Numbered from the stretch's first letter, positions 1 through 6,678 are shown. The stretch is 10,722 nt of DNA from Nocardioides sp. (GCA_003519585.1 DOWL01000012.1:14162-24883); one strand, 5' to 3'. Numbers and translations are program-made. Notes: generated from the sequence alone by a model not told the origin.

Positions 1-34
1 CAGCGAGCGTGTCGAAACCCCGCAGCGCCACAGC

Positions 35-991
35 TCAGGAGGCGACGATGTCCGCCGGTGCCCCGTCGGCGCGCGCGGCGGCGCGGGCCCGGGCCTCGGC
101 GCGCCGGTCGACGAACTTGGTGGCCTGCTCGTCGAGGGCCGCGAGGAACGCGCCCAACTCCTCGCGGGCCTGTTCGCCGTCGGGCCCGAGGTCGGTGCGG
201 TCGAAGACGTCCCAGTGCCGGAGTACCGGCATGATCACGTCGTCGTGGTGCAGCCGCAGGTCGTAGATCCCGGCCTTGGCGATGATCATCGAGGACCGCC
301 GGAAGCCGGCCATCGTGGCGCCGGGCATCTCGAAGCCGATGACCTCGTCGGCGATCGCGCGCATGGTGGCGTCGGGTGCGATCTCGAGGGCCGCGGCCAC
401 GATGTTGCGGTAGAAGACCATGTGGAGGTTCTCGTCCTTGGAGATCCGGGCGAGCATCCGGTCCGCGATCGGGTCTCCGGTGACCTTGCCGGTGTTGCGG
501 TGTGACACCCGGGTCGCGAGCTCCTGGAACGACACGTAGGCGACGGCCTCGAGCGCGGACTTGTCGCCGGAGTCGTAGCCGGACGTCATGTAGTCCATCC
601 GGGCCCGCTCGAGCTCGACCGGGTCGACGCCTCGGGTGACCACGAGGTAGTCGCGCATCGCGATCCCGTGCCGGTTCTCCTCCGCCGTCCAGCGGCCCAC
701 CCAGGTGCCCCAGGCGCCGTCGCGGCCGAACCGGGTGGCGATCTCGCGGTGGTACGACGGCAGGTTGTCCTCGGTGAGCAGGTTGGTGAACATCGCGGCC
801 TTGGCCGTCTCGGAGAGCTGGGACTGCTCGGGGTCCCAGTCCTCGCCACCCAGGAACGCGAAGTCGCGGCCCTGGCTCCATGGGACGTAGTCGTGGGGGT
901 GCCATTCCTGCGCCATCGAGAGGTGCCGGTCCAGGTTGGCGGCGACGACCGGCTCAAGCTCCTCCAGCAGGTTGGTCGGTGTGCTCGTCAC
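35..991 (-). CDS. Acyl-ACP desaturase (ferritin-like di-iron, DesA family)
   Basis: This is a soluble fatty acid desaturase expected to introduce a cis double bond into acyl chains carried on acyl carrier protein, using a di-iron centre, O2 and reduced ferredoxin. The 318-residue protein shows the ferritin-like iron ligands: Glu in LTEDNLPSYH (72-81), EENRHG (104-109), Glu157 in FQELATRVSHRNTG (155-168) and DENLH (186-190). Length and motif order match actinobacterial DesA-type enzymes, and no membrane helices or signal peptide are visible. The start is GTG at 991-989, preceded on the minus strand by AAGGGG about 6 nt upstream. The Arg/Ala-rich C-terminal tail (about 298-314) is low complexity. 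It is transcribed divergently from the antiporter gene, with no downstream partner before the window edge. The family call is firm; double-bond position and chain length cannot be read from sequence. Confidence 0.95.
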   Translation of the reverse strand: MTSTPTNLLEELEPVVAANLDRHLSMAQEWHPHDYVPWSQGRDFAFLGGEDWDPEQSQLSETAKAAMFTNLLTEDNLPSYHREIATRFGRDGAWGTWVGRWTAEENRHGIAMRDYLVVTRGVDPVELERARMDYMTSGYDSGDKSALEAVAYVSFQELATRVSHRNTGKVTGDPIADRMLARISKDENLHMVFYRNIVAAALEIAPDATMRAIADEVIGFEMPGATMAGFRRSSMIIAKAGIYDLRLHHDDVIMPVLRHWDVFDRTDLGPDGEQAREELGAFLAALDEQATKFVDRRAEARARAAARADGAPADIVAS

Positions 992-1025
992 GGTCAGCCC
1001 CTTCGTCGCGTCGGATCCGCAGCCG

Positions 1026-1031
1026 AGGCTA
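1026..1031 (-). promoter_or_regulatory. Candidate -10 element for the desaturase gene
   Basis: Read on the minus strand, TCGTAGCCTC contains TAGCCT, which fits the actinobacterial housekeeping -10 pattern TANNNT. It would place transcription start roughly 25-30 nt before the GTG start. No convincing -35 is visible. Similar TCGTAGCGTC and TTAGCGTTC strings precede other genes here (7284-7289, 5113-5118). Confidence 0.35.
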
Positions 1032-1077
1032 CGACACCTGAGGGGCGTCCGGGTCGCGGCGGCGACCGGGTCGCACC

Positions 1078-1083
1078 TATCGT
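1078..1083 (+). promoter_or_regulatory. Candidate -10 element for the antiporter gene
   Basis: TATCGT fits TANNNT and lies 36 nt before the ATG at 1120, a plausible distance for a short 5' leader. There is no clear -35 box. It sits in the 128-nt region shared with the divergent desaturase gene. Confidence 0.28.
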
Positions 1084-1119
1084 GCTCTCCGAGCCCGTCG
1101 ACCGAAGCCGAGGAGTCGC

Positions 1120-2346
1120 ATGCCCTCCGTCCCGGCGTCGCTGTTCTGGATCCTGGCTGTGGCCGTGGTCGCGCCGTTCGTCGCCGCGCTCGTGCCTCGA
1201 CGGCTGGTGCCGGAGGTGGTCCTGCTGCTCGGGCTCGGGATGCTGATCGGACCGTTCGGACTCGAGCTTGCCGTGGAGGGTGCGCCGATCGAGCTGCTGA
1301 GCGAACTCGGTCTCGGGATGCTGTTCCTCCTGGCCGGGTTCGAGATCGACCCGGCCGAGCTCACCGGGAAGGCAGGGCGCCGGGCCGGGGGGACCTGGCT
1401 GCTGTGTCTGGCCTTCGCCTTCGTCCTCACCTTCACCTTGGGCTCGTTCGACCTGGTGCAGGACGAGACCGCGGTCGCGATTGCGCTGACGTCCACCGCA
1501 CTGGGGACGCTCCTGCCAATCCTCAAGGACTCCGGGCTGATCAAAGGCCGCGTCGGTGCCGCCGTACTCCGCCATGGTGCGTACGGCGAACTCGGACCGA
1601 TCATCGCCATCGCGTTGCTGCTCGGCACCAGGAGCCCGACGACCTCGGTGGTGATCCTCGGGATCTTCGCCGCCGTGGCCGCTCTGCTGGCCCTACCGTC
1701 GTTGCGGGTCCGCGGCACCGACTCGGTGCTGCTGGTGCACCTGCGACACGGGGCCGAGACCACCGGCCAGACCCCGGTCCGGCTGACCCTCCTCCTGCTG
1801 GTCACGTTGAGCGTCGTGGCGCATGACCTCGGTCTCGACATCGTGCTGGCCGCGTTCGCCGCCGGGTTCATCCTCCGACTGGCTCTCCCCGACGGCGACG
1901 AGCGGTTCGAGGCGCGGATCGAGGGCATCGCGTTCGGCATGTTGATCCCGATCTTCTTCGTGACCTCGGGCATGGCCATCGACCCTGCCGCGATCGGCGA
2001 CCACCCGCTGACCTTCCTCGCGGTCATCGGGCTGATCCTGCTGGCCCGTGGACTGCCGGTCTTCGTGTCCGGTCGGTGGGGCGGGCCACCCGAGGAGCGG
2101 TTCGGGCCCCGCGAGGGCACGGCGGCCGCGCTGTTCGCCGCGACCGGTCTGCCCATCATCGTCGCCGTCACCACCGTCGCGGTACGCAACGAGCACATGT
2201 CGACCGACAGCGCCTCCGTGCTCGTGGGGGCCGGCGCCGCCACGGTGCTGCTGCTGCCGATGCTGGCGACGCTGCTCCTCGGCCACCAGGCGCCCGCGTC
2301 ACCCGACCCGGGTGAGCCCCTACCCCGACCGCACCCCGCACCATGA
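1120..2346 (+). CDS. Cation:proton antiporter, CPA2/Kef-type, no RCK domain
   Basis: This is an integral membrane transporter predicted to exchange Na+ or K+ for protons. The 408 residues form about 11-13 hydrophobic segments from residue 7 to 388. Family-like motifs are visible: the LLLGLGMLIGP helix (35-45), LFLLAGFEID (68-77), TSTALG (124-129), the GELGPI segment with acidic Glu157 at the expected ion-binding helix (156-161), LAAFAAGF (243-250), IPIFFVTSGM (276-285) and ATGLPIIVAV (341-350). The protein ends in a short Pro-rich tail and lacks the cytosolic TrkA-N/RCK domain of KefB/KefC, so nucleotide or glutathione gating is not expected. The ATG start has AGGAG at 1111-1115, about 4 nt upstream. 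The SulP gene follows 62 nt later on the same strand, so the two may be co-transcribed. Ion specificity cannot be assigned. Confidence 0.9.
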   Translation: MPSVPASLFWILAVAVVAPFVAALVPRRLVPEVVLLLGLGMLIGPFGLELAVEGAPIELLSELGLGMLFLLAGFEIDPAELTGKAGRRAGGTWLLCLAFAFVLTFTLGSFDLVQDETAVAIALTSTALGTLLPILKDSGLIKGRVGAAVLRHGAYGELGPIIAIALLLGTRSPTTSVVILGIFAAVAALLALPSLRVRGTDSVLLVHLRHGAETTGQTPVRLTLLLLVTLSVVAHDLGLDIVLAAFAAGFILRLALPDGDERFEARIEGIAFGMLIPIFFVTSGMAIDPAAIGDHPLTFLAVIGLILLARGLPVFVSGRWGGPPEERFGPREGTAAALFAATGLPIIVAVTTVAVRNEHMSTDSASVLVGAGAATVLLLPMLATLLLGHQAPASPDPGEPLPRPHPAP

Positions 2347-2379
2347 CAGCGGCGTAGCGCTCGGCGAAAGGGGTTCGGC

Positions 2380-2412
2380 GTGTCCTCGGTAGCTCCCGGG
2401 CCAGCACGGTGA
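2380..2412 (+). CDS. Putative 10-codon leader ORF coupled to the SulP gene
   Basis: The SulP GTG start at 2409 has no Shine-Dalgarno-like sequence just before it. Upstream, GAAAGGGG (2366-2373) lies 6 nt before a GTG at 2380 that opens a short frame encoding MSSVAPGPAR. Its TGA stop (2410-2412) overlaps the SulP start in the arrangement GTGA. This is the classic layout for translational coupling or a leader peptide. There are no cysteine, methionine-run or arginine-run codons to suggest attenuation by a specific amino acid. It could be chance, since the ORF is tiny; the combination of a strong site, good spacing and exact stop/start overlap is what makes it credible. Confidence 0.38.
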   Translation: MSSVAPGPAR

Positions 2413-4229
2413 CCGAGGACCCCGACGCCCCGTCCGGGCTTGCCCGGCTCTACCGCGGTCGGTTCCAGGAGACCCAGGCGCGCACCGGTCGCTGGCTGCG
2501 GCGCGAGGCGAGCGAGCTGCGGCCCGAGCGACGCTCGTTCCGGCGCGACGTCGTCGCCGGGCTGCCGGGTGCGATCTCGAGAGTGCCCGACGGCATGGCG
2601 GCCAGCGTCCTGGCGGGGGTGAACCCCGCCCACGGTCTCTACGCCTCCTTCGCCGGCCCCACGGTCGGCGGCCTCACCTCGTCGACCCGGCTGATGGTGG
2701 TGACGACCACCAGTGCCGCCGCCCTCGCTGCCGGCTCCGCACTCGCGGCGTACGACGAGGCAGAGCGGTCCGACGCGATCCTGCTGCTCACGCTCCTGGT
2801 CGGCGGGCTGATGCTGCTCGCCGCTGTGCTCCGGCTGAGCCGCTACATCCGCTTCGTGTCCTACTCGGTGATGCTCGGCTTCCTCACCGGCGTCGCCGTC
2901 AACATGGTGCTGGGCCAGCTCGCGGACCTGGTGGGTGTCGACCCGGAGGGTTCGGTCGCGGTCGCGAAGGCGTGGTACGTCGTCACCCACCTCGGCGAGG
3001 TGAACGGCGCGAGCGCCCTGGCCGGCGCCGCGGCGCTCACCATCCTCGTCTGCCTCGGTCCGACCCGACTGGCCGTGGTGTCCTCGCTGCTGGCGCTCGC
3101 CGTACCGACTGCGGTCGTGATGCTGGCCGACGCGACCTCGGTGGCCCGGGTCGATGACAGCGGGGCGATCCCCCACGGCGTGCCCATGCCCGCCGTTCCC
3201 GAATTCGACCTGCTCTCCCCCGCGCTGCTGGGCGGTGCCGCGGCGGTGGCCGCACTCGCCCTGGTCCAGGGCGCCGGCGTCGCCGAGGCGGCGCCCAACC
3301 CCGACGGCTCCCGCAGCTCGATGCGCCGCGACTTCACTGCGCAAGGGCTCGCCAACATCGCCTCCAGCGCCTTCGGCGGACAGCCGGTCGGCGGCTCGGT
3401 CGGCCAGACCGCGCTCAACCTCACGACCGGCGCCCGGTCGCGGTGGGCGTCGGTCTGCAGCGGGCTGTGGATGCTGGCGATCCTGCTGCTCTTCTCCGGG
3501 CTGGTCGGACAGGTGGCGATGCCGACGCTGGCCGCGGTCCTCGTCTACGCCGGCATCGGCGCGATCAAACCACCCGAGCTGATCGCCGTCGCCCGTGCCG
3601 GGCGGATCCCGGCGATCGCCATGACCGCGACGCTGATCTCGGTCCTGGTCCTGCCGGTCGCCGAGGCGGTGGCCGTCGGCGTGATCGCGTCGTTGGCGCT
3701 CCAACTACGGCAGGAGCAGCTGGACCTGCGGCTGGTCCGCCTGGAGCGCAACGCCGACGGCAGGGTCACCGAGGCCGAGGTGCCGGCGATGGTGAGGGCC
3801 GGCGACGTGGTGGTGATCGACGCCTACGGTTCGCTGTTCTACTCCGGTGCCCGGACGCTGCAGCGACGGCTACCCCAGCCGGACCCGGACTCACCGGCGG
3901 ACCGCGCCGGGCCGGTGGTCGTGCTACGGCTGCGCGGACGGACGACTCTCGGCGCGACGTTCCTCAAGGTGATCGGCGACTATGCGCGAAGCCTCGAGGC
4001 GCGCGGCGGACGGCTCTTCCTCTCCGGGGTCGACCCGGAGCTCGTCCGCGGGTGGCAGGCCGACGGAACCCTGGTGCGCCTCGCCGGGGTCACCGTCCTC
4101 GCGGCGACTCCGGTGCTCGGCGAGTCCACCGACGCCGCCGTCGCCGCCGCGCGCGGCCTCGAGGCACACCCCGTCGTGAGCTCAGTCCTCGGGGATGGTG
4201 AGCAACTCGATGACGTCGATCCCGAGTGA
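2409..4229 (+). CDS. SulP family (SLC26-like) anion transporter with STAS domain
   Basis: This membrane transporter belongs to the family that moves sulfate, bicarbonate or related anions, usually coupled to H+ or Na+. At 606 residues it has the full family length. Residues about 44-90 hold the SulP signature (RDVVAGLPGAISRVPDGMAA, then LAGVNPAHGLYASFAGP). Hydrophobic helices run to about 432, including the FGGQPVGGSVGQTALN re-entrant segment (322-337). A cytosolic STAS domain follows at roughly 440-580 (VVVIDAYGSLFYSGA, 467-481, and VVVLRLRGRTTLGATFLKVI, 503-522). The usual DATG-like STAS loop, a phosphorylation site in some homologues, is replaced by GATF. The GTG start is the only start codon between the in-frame upstream stop (2355) and the conserved N-terminus. 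Translation is probably coupled to the leader ORF ending at 2412. Its 3' end overlaps the convergent small gene by 48 nt. Substrate is undetermined. Confidence 0.93.
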   Translation: MTEDPDAPSGLARLYRGRFQETQARTGRWLRREASELRPERRSFRRDVVAGLPGAISRVPDGMAASVLAGVNPAHGLYASFAGPTVGGLTSSTRLMVVTTTSAAALAAGSALAAYDEAERSDAILLLTLLVGGLMLLAAVLRLSRYIRFVSYSVMLGFLTGVAVNMVLGQLADLVGVDPEGSVAVAKAWYVVTHLGEVNGASALAGAAALTILVCLGPTRLAVVSSLLALAVPTAVVMLADATSVARVDDSGAIPHGVPMPAVPEFDLLSPALLGGAAAVAALALVQGAGVAEAAPNPDGSRSSMRRDFTAQGLANIASSAFGGQPVGGSVGQTALNLTTGARSRWASVCSGLWMLAILLLFSGLVGQVAMPTLAAVLVYAGIGAIKPPELIAVARAGRIPAIAMTATLISVLVLPVAEAVAVGVIASLALQLRQEQLDLRLVRLERNADGRVTEAEVPAMVRAGDVVVIDAYGSLFYSGARTLQRRLPQPDPDSPADRAGPVVVLRLRGRTTLGATFLKVIGDYARSLEARGGRLFLSGVDPELVRGWQADGTLVRLAGVTVLAATPVLGESTDAAVAAARGLEAHPVVSSVLGDGEQLDDVDPE

Positions 4230-4385
4230 ACTGAGCAGTGCGAGCACACCCTGCAGCTCCTGCTGGTCGGTGATCTCGCCCGTCAACGTCGTCGACGCTC
4301 GGTGGTGATGCGCGGTGAGGTGTGGGAACGCGCCGCTCAGCTCGTCGGACATCTCCGCGTCCACCCGGATCAGCATCTTGGCCAT
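4182..4385 (-). CDS. Small conserved-looking protein of unknown function (67 aa)
   Basis: This encodes a short acidic protein with no membrane segment or signal peptide. The N-terminus MAKMLIRVDAEMSDEL looks like a beta strand followed by a helix. Residues 36-64 (LTGEITDQQELQGVLALLSSLGIDVIEL) have the pattern strand, helix, strand. The motif GEITDQxELxGVLxxLxxLG resembles small actinobacterial proteins of unknown function that I recall; I cannot name a family. An ATG three codons upstream (4394) is possible, but GGGGAG (4395-4400) lies 9 nt before the ATG at 4385 and only directly against 4394, favouring the shorter form. The gene follows the GAP gene by 24 nt and is probably its operon partner. 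Its last 48 nt overlap the 3' end of the convergent SulP gene. Confidence 0.7.
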   Translation of the reverse strand: MAKMLIRVDAEMSDELSGAFPHLTAHHHRASTTLTGEITDQQELQGVLALLSSLGIDVIELLTIPED

Positions 4386-4409
4386 CGCACCCATCTCCCC
4401 ACGGACTCC

Positions 4410-5081
4410 TCAGAGCCCTGCCACTCCCTTGCCCAGGATCGTCGTACCGATGACCACGAGCAGGACGGTCATCACCACGGCGTTGTGCGCCGTCAACCAG
4501 CCACGCAGCTCGTCGAGTGGGCCGCGCATCCGCTCCGGCGCGACCAGATAGGCGACCACCGGACCGGCCACTGTGACCGAGCCGAGGACCACGAACGCGG
4601 CGATCGCCACAGCGGTCGCACTGGTCGAGAGCGCACCGCCTCCGATCATCACGCCTGCGCTCAGACAGAGCGTGAGGTTCTTCGGGTTCACCCCCGAGAG
4701 CAGCACCCCGAGGCCGAGCGCCTTGCCGGGACCAACCGTGTCGACTGCCGCCATCCACCCCGGCAGCGCAGCGGTCTCGCCCTCACGCGGCCGCTTCCGC
4801 CACTGCGCGACTCCCAGGAGGATCGCGGCAGCACCGAGGACGATCTTCAGCACCGACGACGCCGTCGACGGCGAGGCGGACGTCGAGTCGTCGACCGGGT
4901 CGACCAACAGCGTCACCGCCACCACGACGACGGTCAGTCCGACCACCCAGCCGACGAGGAACGCGAGCGACGCGCCACCGGCGTGAGCCGAGAACAGCAT
5001 GAGGATCGCCGCGATGATCGGCACCGGCGAGATGGCGACGCCCACTGCGACAGGCAGCAGGTCGCCGATCACCTCGTTCAC
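4410..5081 (-). CDS. GAP/Sap (SfLAP) family membrane protein
   Basis: This 223-residue protein has six hydrophobic segments (about 5-31, 37-60, 75-93, 118-145, 153-181, 199-220) and belongs to the LysE-superfamily group named after mycobacterial Sap/GAP proteins, which are linked to delivery of sulfolipid and glycopeptidolipid to the cell surface. Supporting motifs are ISPVPIIAAILMLFS (17-31) in helix 1 and SGVNPKNLTL (129-138), the Asn-Pro-Lys-Asn segment typical of the family. A charged cytosolic loop (94-104, WRKRPREGE) separates the two halves. The start is GTG at 5081-5079 with GAGGAGG about 4 nt upstream. The small 67-residue gene follows. Outside mycobacteria the exported substrate is unknown, so only membrane export or lipid handling is inferred. 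Confidence 0.85.
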   Translation of the reverse strand: MNEVIGDLLPVAVGVAISPVPIIAAILMLFSAHAGGASLAFLVGWVVGLTVVVVAVTLLVDPVDDSTSASPSTASSVLKIVLGAAAILLGVAQWRKRPREGETAALPGWMAAVDTVGPGKALGLGVLLSGVNPKNLTLCLSAGVMIGGGALSTSATAVAIAAFVVLGSVTVAGPVVAYLVAPERMRGPLDELRGWLTAHNAVVMTVLLVVIGTTILGKGVAGL

Positions 5082-5112
5082 GCTGCCTCCTCGCCGTCCC
5101 CCGGTGCGCCGA

Positions 5113-5118
5113 ACGCTA
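5113..5118 (-). promoter_or_regulatory. Candidate -10 element for the GAP-family gene
   Basis: On the minus strand the string CTTAGCGTTC contains TAGCGT (TANNNT). It sits about 31 nt before the GTG start codon of the GAP gene, giving a short leader that contains the strong GAGGAGG site. No -35 is evident. Confidence 0.33.
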
Positions 5119-5137
5119 AGCGCGAGGGCCCGCGCGA

Positions 5138-5162
5138 TGCCTCACCGGATTCGGGCGAGGCA
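5138..5162. repeat. Imperfect palindrome between divergent membrane-protein genes
   Basis: TGCCTC (5138-5143) and GAGGCA (5157-5162) are perfect inverted arms, and inside them CCG (5145-5147) can pair with CGG (5152-5154). The element lies in the 104-nt gap between the GAP gene and the DUF4203-like gene, 23 nt before the latter's start. It could be an operator for both genes or a leader hairpin. Short GC-rich palindromes also arise by chance in this genome type. Confidence 0.3.
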
Positions 5163-5185
5163 GTCGCCCTGGACCGACCGTCACA

Positions 5186-5758
5186 GTGGTGCTCGTGGAT
5201 GCGGTGGTCCTGATCCTGCTCGGCGTCGTGCTCTGTTTCTTCGGCACGCGGTCGATCCGACTCGCCGTGACAGTCGCGGGCGGCGGTGCGGCCTGGCTGT
5301 TGGCCGACGCACTCGGCGCCTCGTCCCTGACCACGGTCCTGGTGGCCATCGCCGGAGGCATCGGCGCGCTCGTCGTCTCCCTGCTCGCGATGTCATTCGT
5401 CTTCTTCGTCATCGGTCTCTTCGTCGGGGCTGTCGTCGGCAGCAAGCTCTATGTGCTCGCCGACTCCGGGACCGGAACAGGTGAGGGCGGCTGGCTGCTG
5501 GCGGTGGTGTTCGTGCCGGCGTTCGCACTGCTCAGCGGCTTCCTCGCCAGCAGGTTCAAGCGCCGCTTCCTCAGCTGGGGTACAGCGCTGGCCGGTGCGG
5601 CCCTGATCCTGTCCGGCATCGGGCAGCTCGGCTCCGACACCGTCGACGACCTCTGGCGGCCCGAGTCGTCGTTCGGCGCGGTGGTGCTGGCCGTCCTCTG
5701 GCTCGGCCTCTCGTTCGTCGGCGCCCGGCTGCAGATTCAAGGCTCCCGAAGATCGTGA
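5186..5758 (+). CDS. Seven-helix membrane protein, DUF4203/TMEM198-like
   Basis: The 190-residue protein is almost entirely hydrophobic, with seven likely helices at about 3-20, 25-43, 48-66, 69-89, 102-121, 131-147 and 163-181. Gly-rich small-residue stretches and the basic loop RFKRRF (123-128) between helices 5 and 6 resemble the DUF4203/TM7S3-TMEM198-like fold. Function is unknown and there are no catalytic motifs. The start is the first of two adjacent GTG codons (5186, 5189); there is no clear ribosome binding site, so the transcript could be leaderless or the true start slightly downstream. It is transcribed divergently from the GAP gene across a palindrome at 5138-5162. No same-strand intact partner follows for over 400 nt. 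Confidence 0.75.
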   Translation: MVLVDAVVLILLGVVLCFFGTRSIRLAVTVAGGGAAWLLADALGASSLTTVLVAIAGGIGALVVSLLAMSFVFFVIGLFVGAVVGSKLYVLADSGTGTGEGGWLLAVVFVPAFALLSGFLASRFKRRFLSWGTALAGAALILSGIGQLGSDTVDDLWRPESSFGAVVLAVLWLGLSFVGARLQIQGSRRS

Positions 5759-5803
5759 CGAGACCGTTCGCTCCGCCGTTCGTCGGCTTCCAGCGCCGCT
5801 GAA

Positions 5804-5826
5804 TCCGGTCGGAAGTTCTGGCCGGA
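5804..5826 (+). terminator. Possible hairpin terminator after the DUF4203-like gene
   Basis: TCCGGTC (5804-5810) can pair with GGCCGGA (5820-5826) through seven pairs including one G-T wobble, with a 9-nt loop. It begins 46 nt after the stop codon. There is no T-tract, which is common for actinobacterial terminators but leaves the call weak. Confidence 0.28.
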
Positions 5827-5890
5827 CTCACCGTGTGGGCGTGCTGGTGCGAGTCGGTGGCCACGCGACCGTCGCCGGCATACCCCGGCC

Positions 5891-6121
5891 ATGGGTTGTA
5901 CGCCGCGGTGCCCCCACCGGTGCCCTCAGGTTGGTCTCCGGCTCGACTTCCTCGCGATGTTTATCTCGGAGCCGGTGCGCATGGAATTCATCATCGGCCT
6001 CGAGGACACGCACCGCTGCGCCTGGTCGTCTTCGACGGGTGAGCCCGCGAACTATCCGACCATCTAGGACGCGATCGGCGCGCAGGACCAACCGGGGAAG
6101 CCGTTCACCGAGAACGGGTGA
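5891..6121 (+). pseudogene. Possible decayed small gene with in-frame TAG
   Basis: The 422-nt gap 5759-6180 has no intact gene. In one plus-strand frame, ATG at 5891 opens a 58-codon ORF ending at TAG 6065-6067. The same frame then continues for 17 more codons (DAIGAQDQPGKPFTENG) to TGA at 6119-6121. From about 5930 on, codons have the G/C-ending bias of real genes here, and the peptide (LRLDFLAMFISEPVRMEF, then IIGLEDTHRCAW) is balanced rather than the Arg/Pro-rich type typical of false frames. A single CAG-to-TAG or TGG-to-TAG change could explain the stop. The first ~13 codons (Cys/Pro/Arg-rich) look less coding, and ATG 5891 has no ribosome binding site, so an upstream frameshift or a start at 5957 (or 5981, with GGAG 9 nt before it) is possible. 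I recognise no family. Confidence 0.35.
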
Positions 6122-6180
6122 GGCCCGGACTGCCGTGCGGGGCGAGCGTGGACGTCCACCCCGACCCGGAGGGACCATCC

Positions 6181-6678
6181 ATGGCACAAGCCACCTTGAC
6201 CGTGTGGAAGTTCGACACGGCGGAGGGCGCCGACGAGGCGTCCCGCACCCTGGAGCGACTGGCCCGGGAGAACCTCGTCACGCTGGTCGACGCCGCCACG
6301 GTCGCGTGGCCCGAGGGCAAGAAGAAGCCCAAGACCAACCAACTCCACTCCATGGCCGGCGCGGGAGCCCTGGGCGGGGCGTTCTGGGGAATGCTGTTCG
6401 GCCTGATCTTCTTCGTGCCCCTGCTGGGCGCCGCGGTCGGTGCGGCGACCGGTGCGCTGACGGGGTCCATGGCCGACGTGGGGATCGACGACGGCTTCAT
6501 CAACAAGATCCGCGACCAGATCACGCCGGGCACCTCGGCGCTCTTCCTCATGACCAACGACGTCGTGGTCGACCGGGTCAAGGACGCGTTCGCCGCGCAC
6601 GGCCCCTCCGAGCTGATGTTCACCAACCTGTCCGCGGAGCAGGAAGCCGTGCTACGACAGGTCTTCGAGCAGGACTGA
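6181..6678 (+). CDS. DUF1269 family membrane-associated protein (first copy)
   Basis: The protein has 165 residues. Residues 5-44 form an alpha/beta segment (LTVWKFDTAEGADEA, then VTLVDAATVAW). A glycine-zipper hydrophobic stretch covers about 59-98 (AGAGALGGAFWGMLFGLIFF, then VPLLGAAVGAATGALTG). A C-terminal alpha/beta part has IDDGFINKIRDQITPGTSAL (102-121), a conserved hallmark of DUF1269. The biochemical role of the family is unknown; the Gly-rich helices suggest membrane association or oligomerisation. The ATG at 6181 is chosen because GGAGGG lies 7 nt upstream and because conserved sequence begins at residue 5; a GTG 63 nt upstream (6118) lacks such a site. A second copy begins 18 nt after the stop. 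Confidence 0.9.
   Translation: MAQATLTVWKFDTAEGADEASRTLERLARENLVTLVDAATVAWPEGKKKPKTNQLHSMAGAGALGGAFWGMLFGLIFFVPLLGAAVGAATGALTGSMADVGIDDGFINKIRDQITPGTSALFLMTNDVVVDRVKDAFAAHGPSELMFTNLSAEQEAVLRQVFEQD

Noticed and set aside
1077..3704. Minus-strand open frame of 875 codons antisense to the antiporter and SulP genes
   Set aside because: Arg/Gly/His/Asp-rich low-complexity translation, typical of the antisense phase of high-GC genes; both plus-strand genes have clear family motifs.
4302..5213. Plus-strand 303-codon frame antisense to the GAP gene
   Set aside because: His/Arg/Asp-rich translation typical of an antisense shadow; the minus-strand protein has clear helices and NPKN motif.
5833..6042. 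Plus-strand 69-codon frame in the same gap
   Set aside because: Pro/Ala/Trp-rich, no recognisable motif; the competing frame ending at 6121 has better codon bias in the second half.
6118..6180. GTG start 63 nt upstream for the first DUF1269 gene
   Set aside because: No Shine-Dalgarno before it, whereas GGAGGG lies 7 nt before ATG 6181 and family similarity begins there.
5828..6187. Minus-strand 119-codon frame over the 5759-6180 gap
   Set aside because: Arg-rich composition, no ribosome binding site, and its start would overlap the first DUF1269 start region; looks like a shadow.
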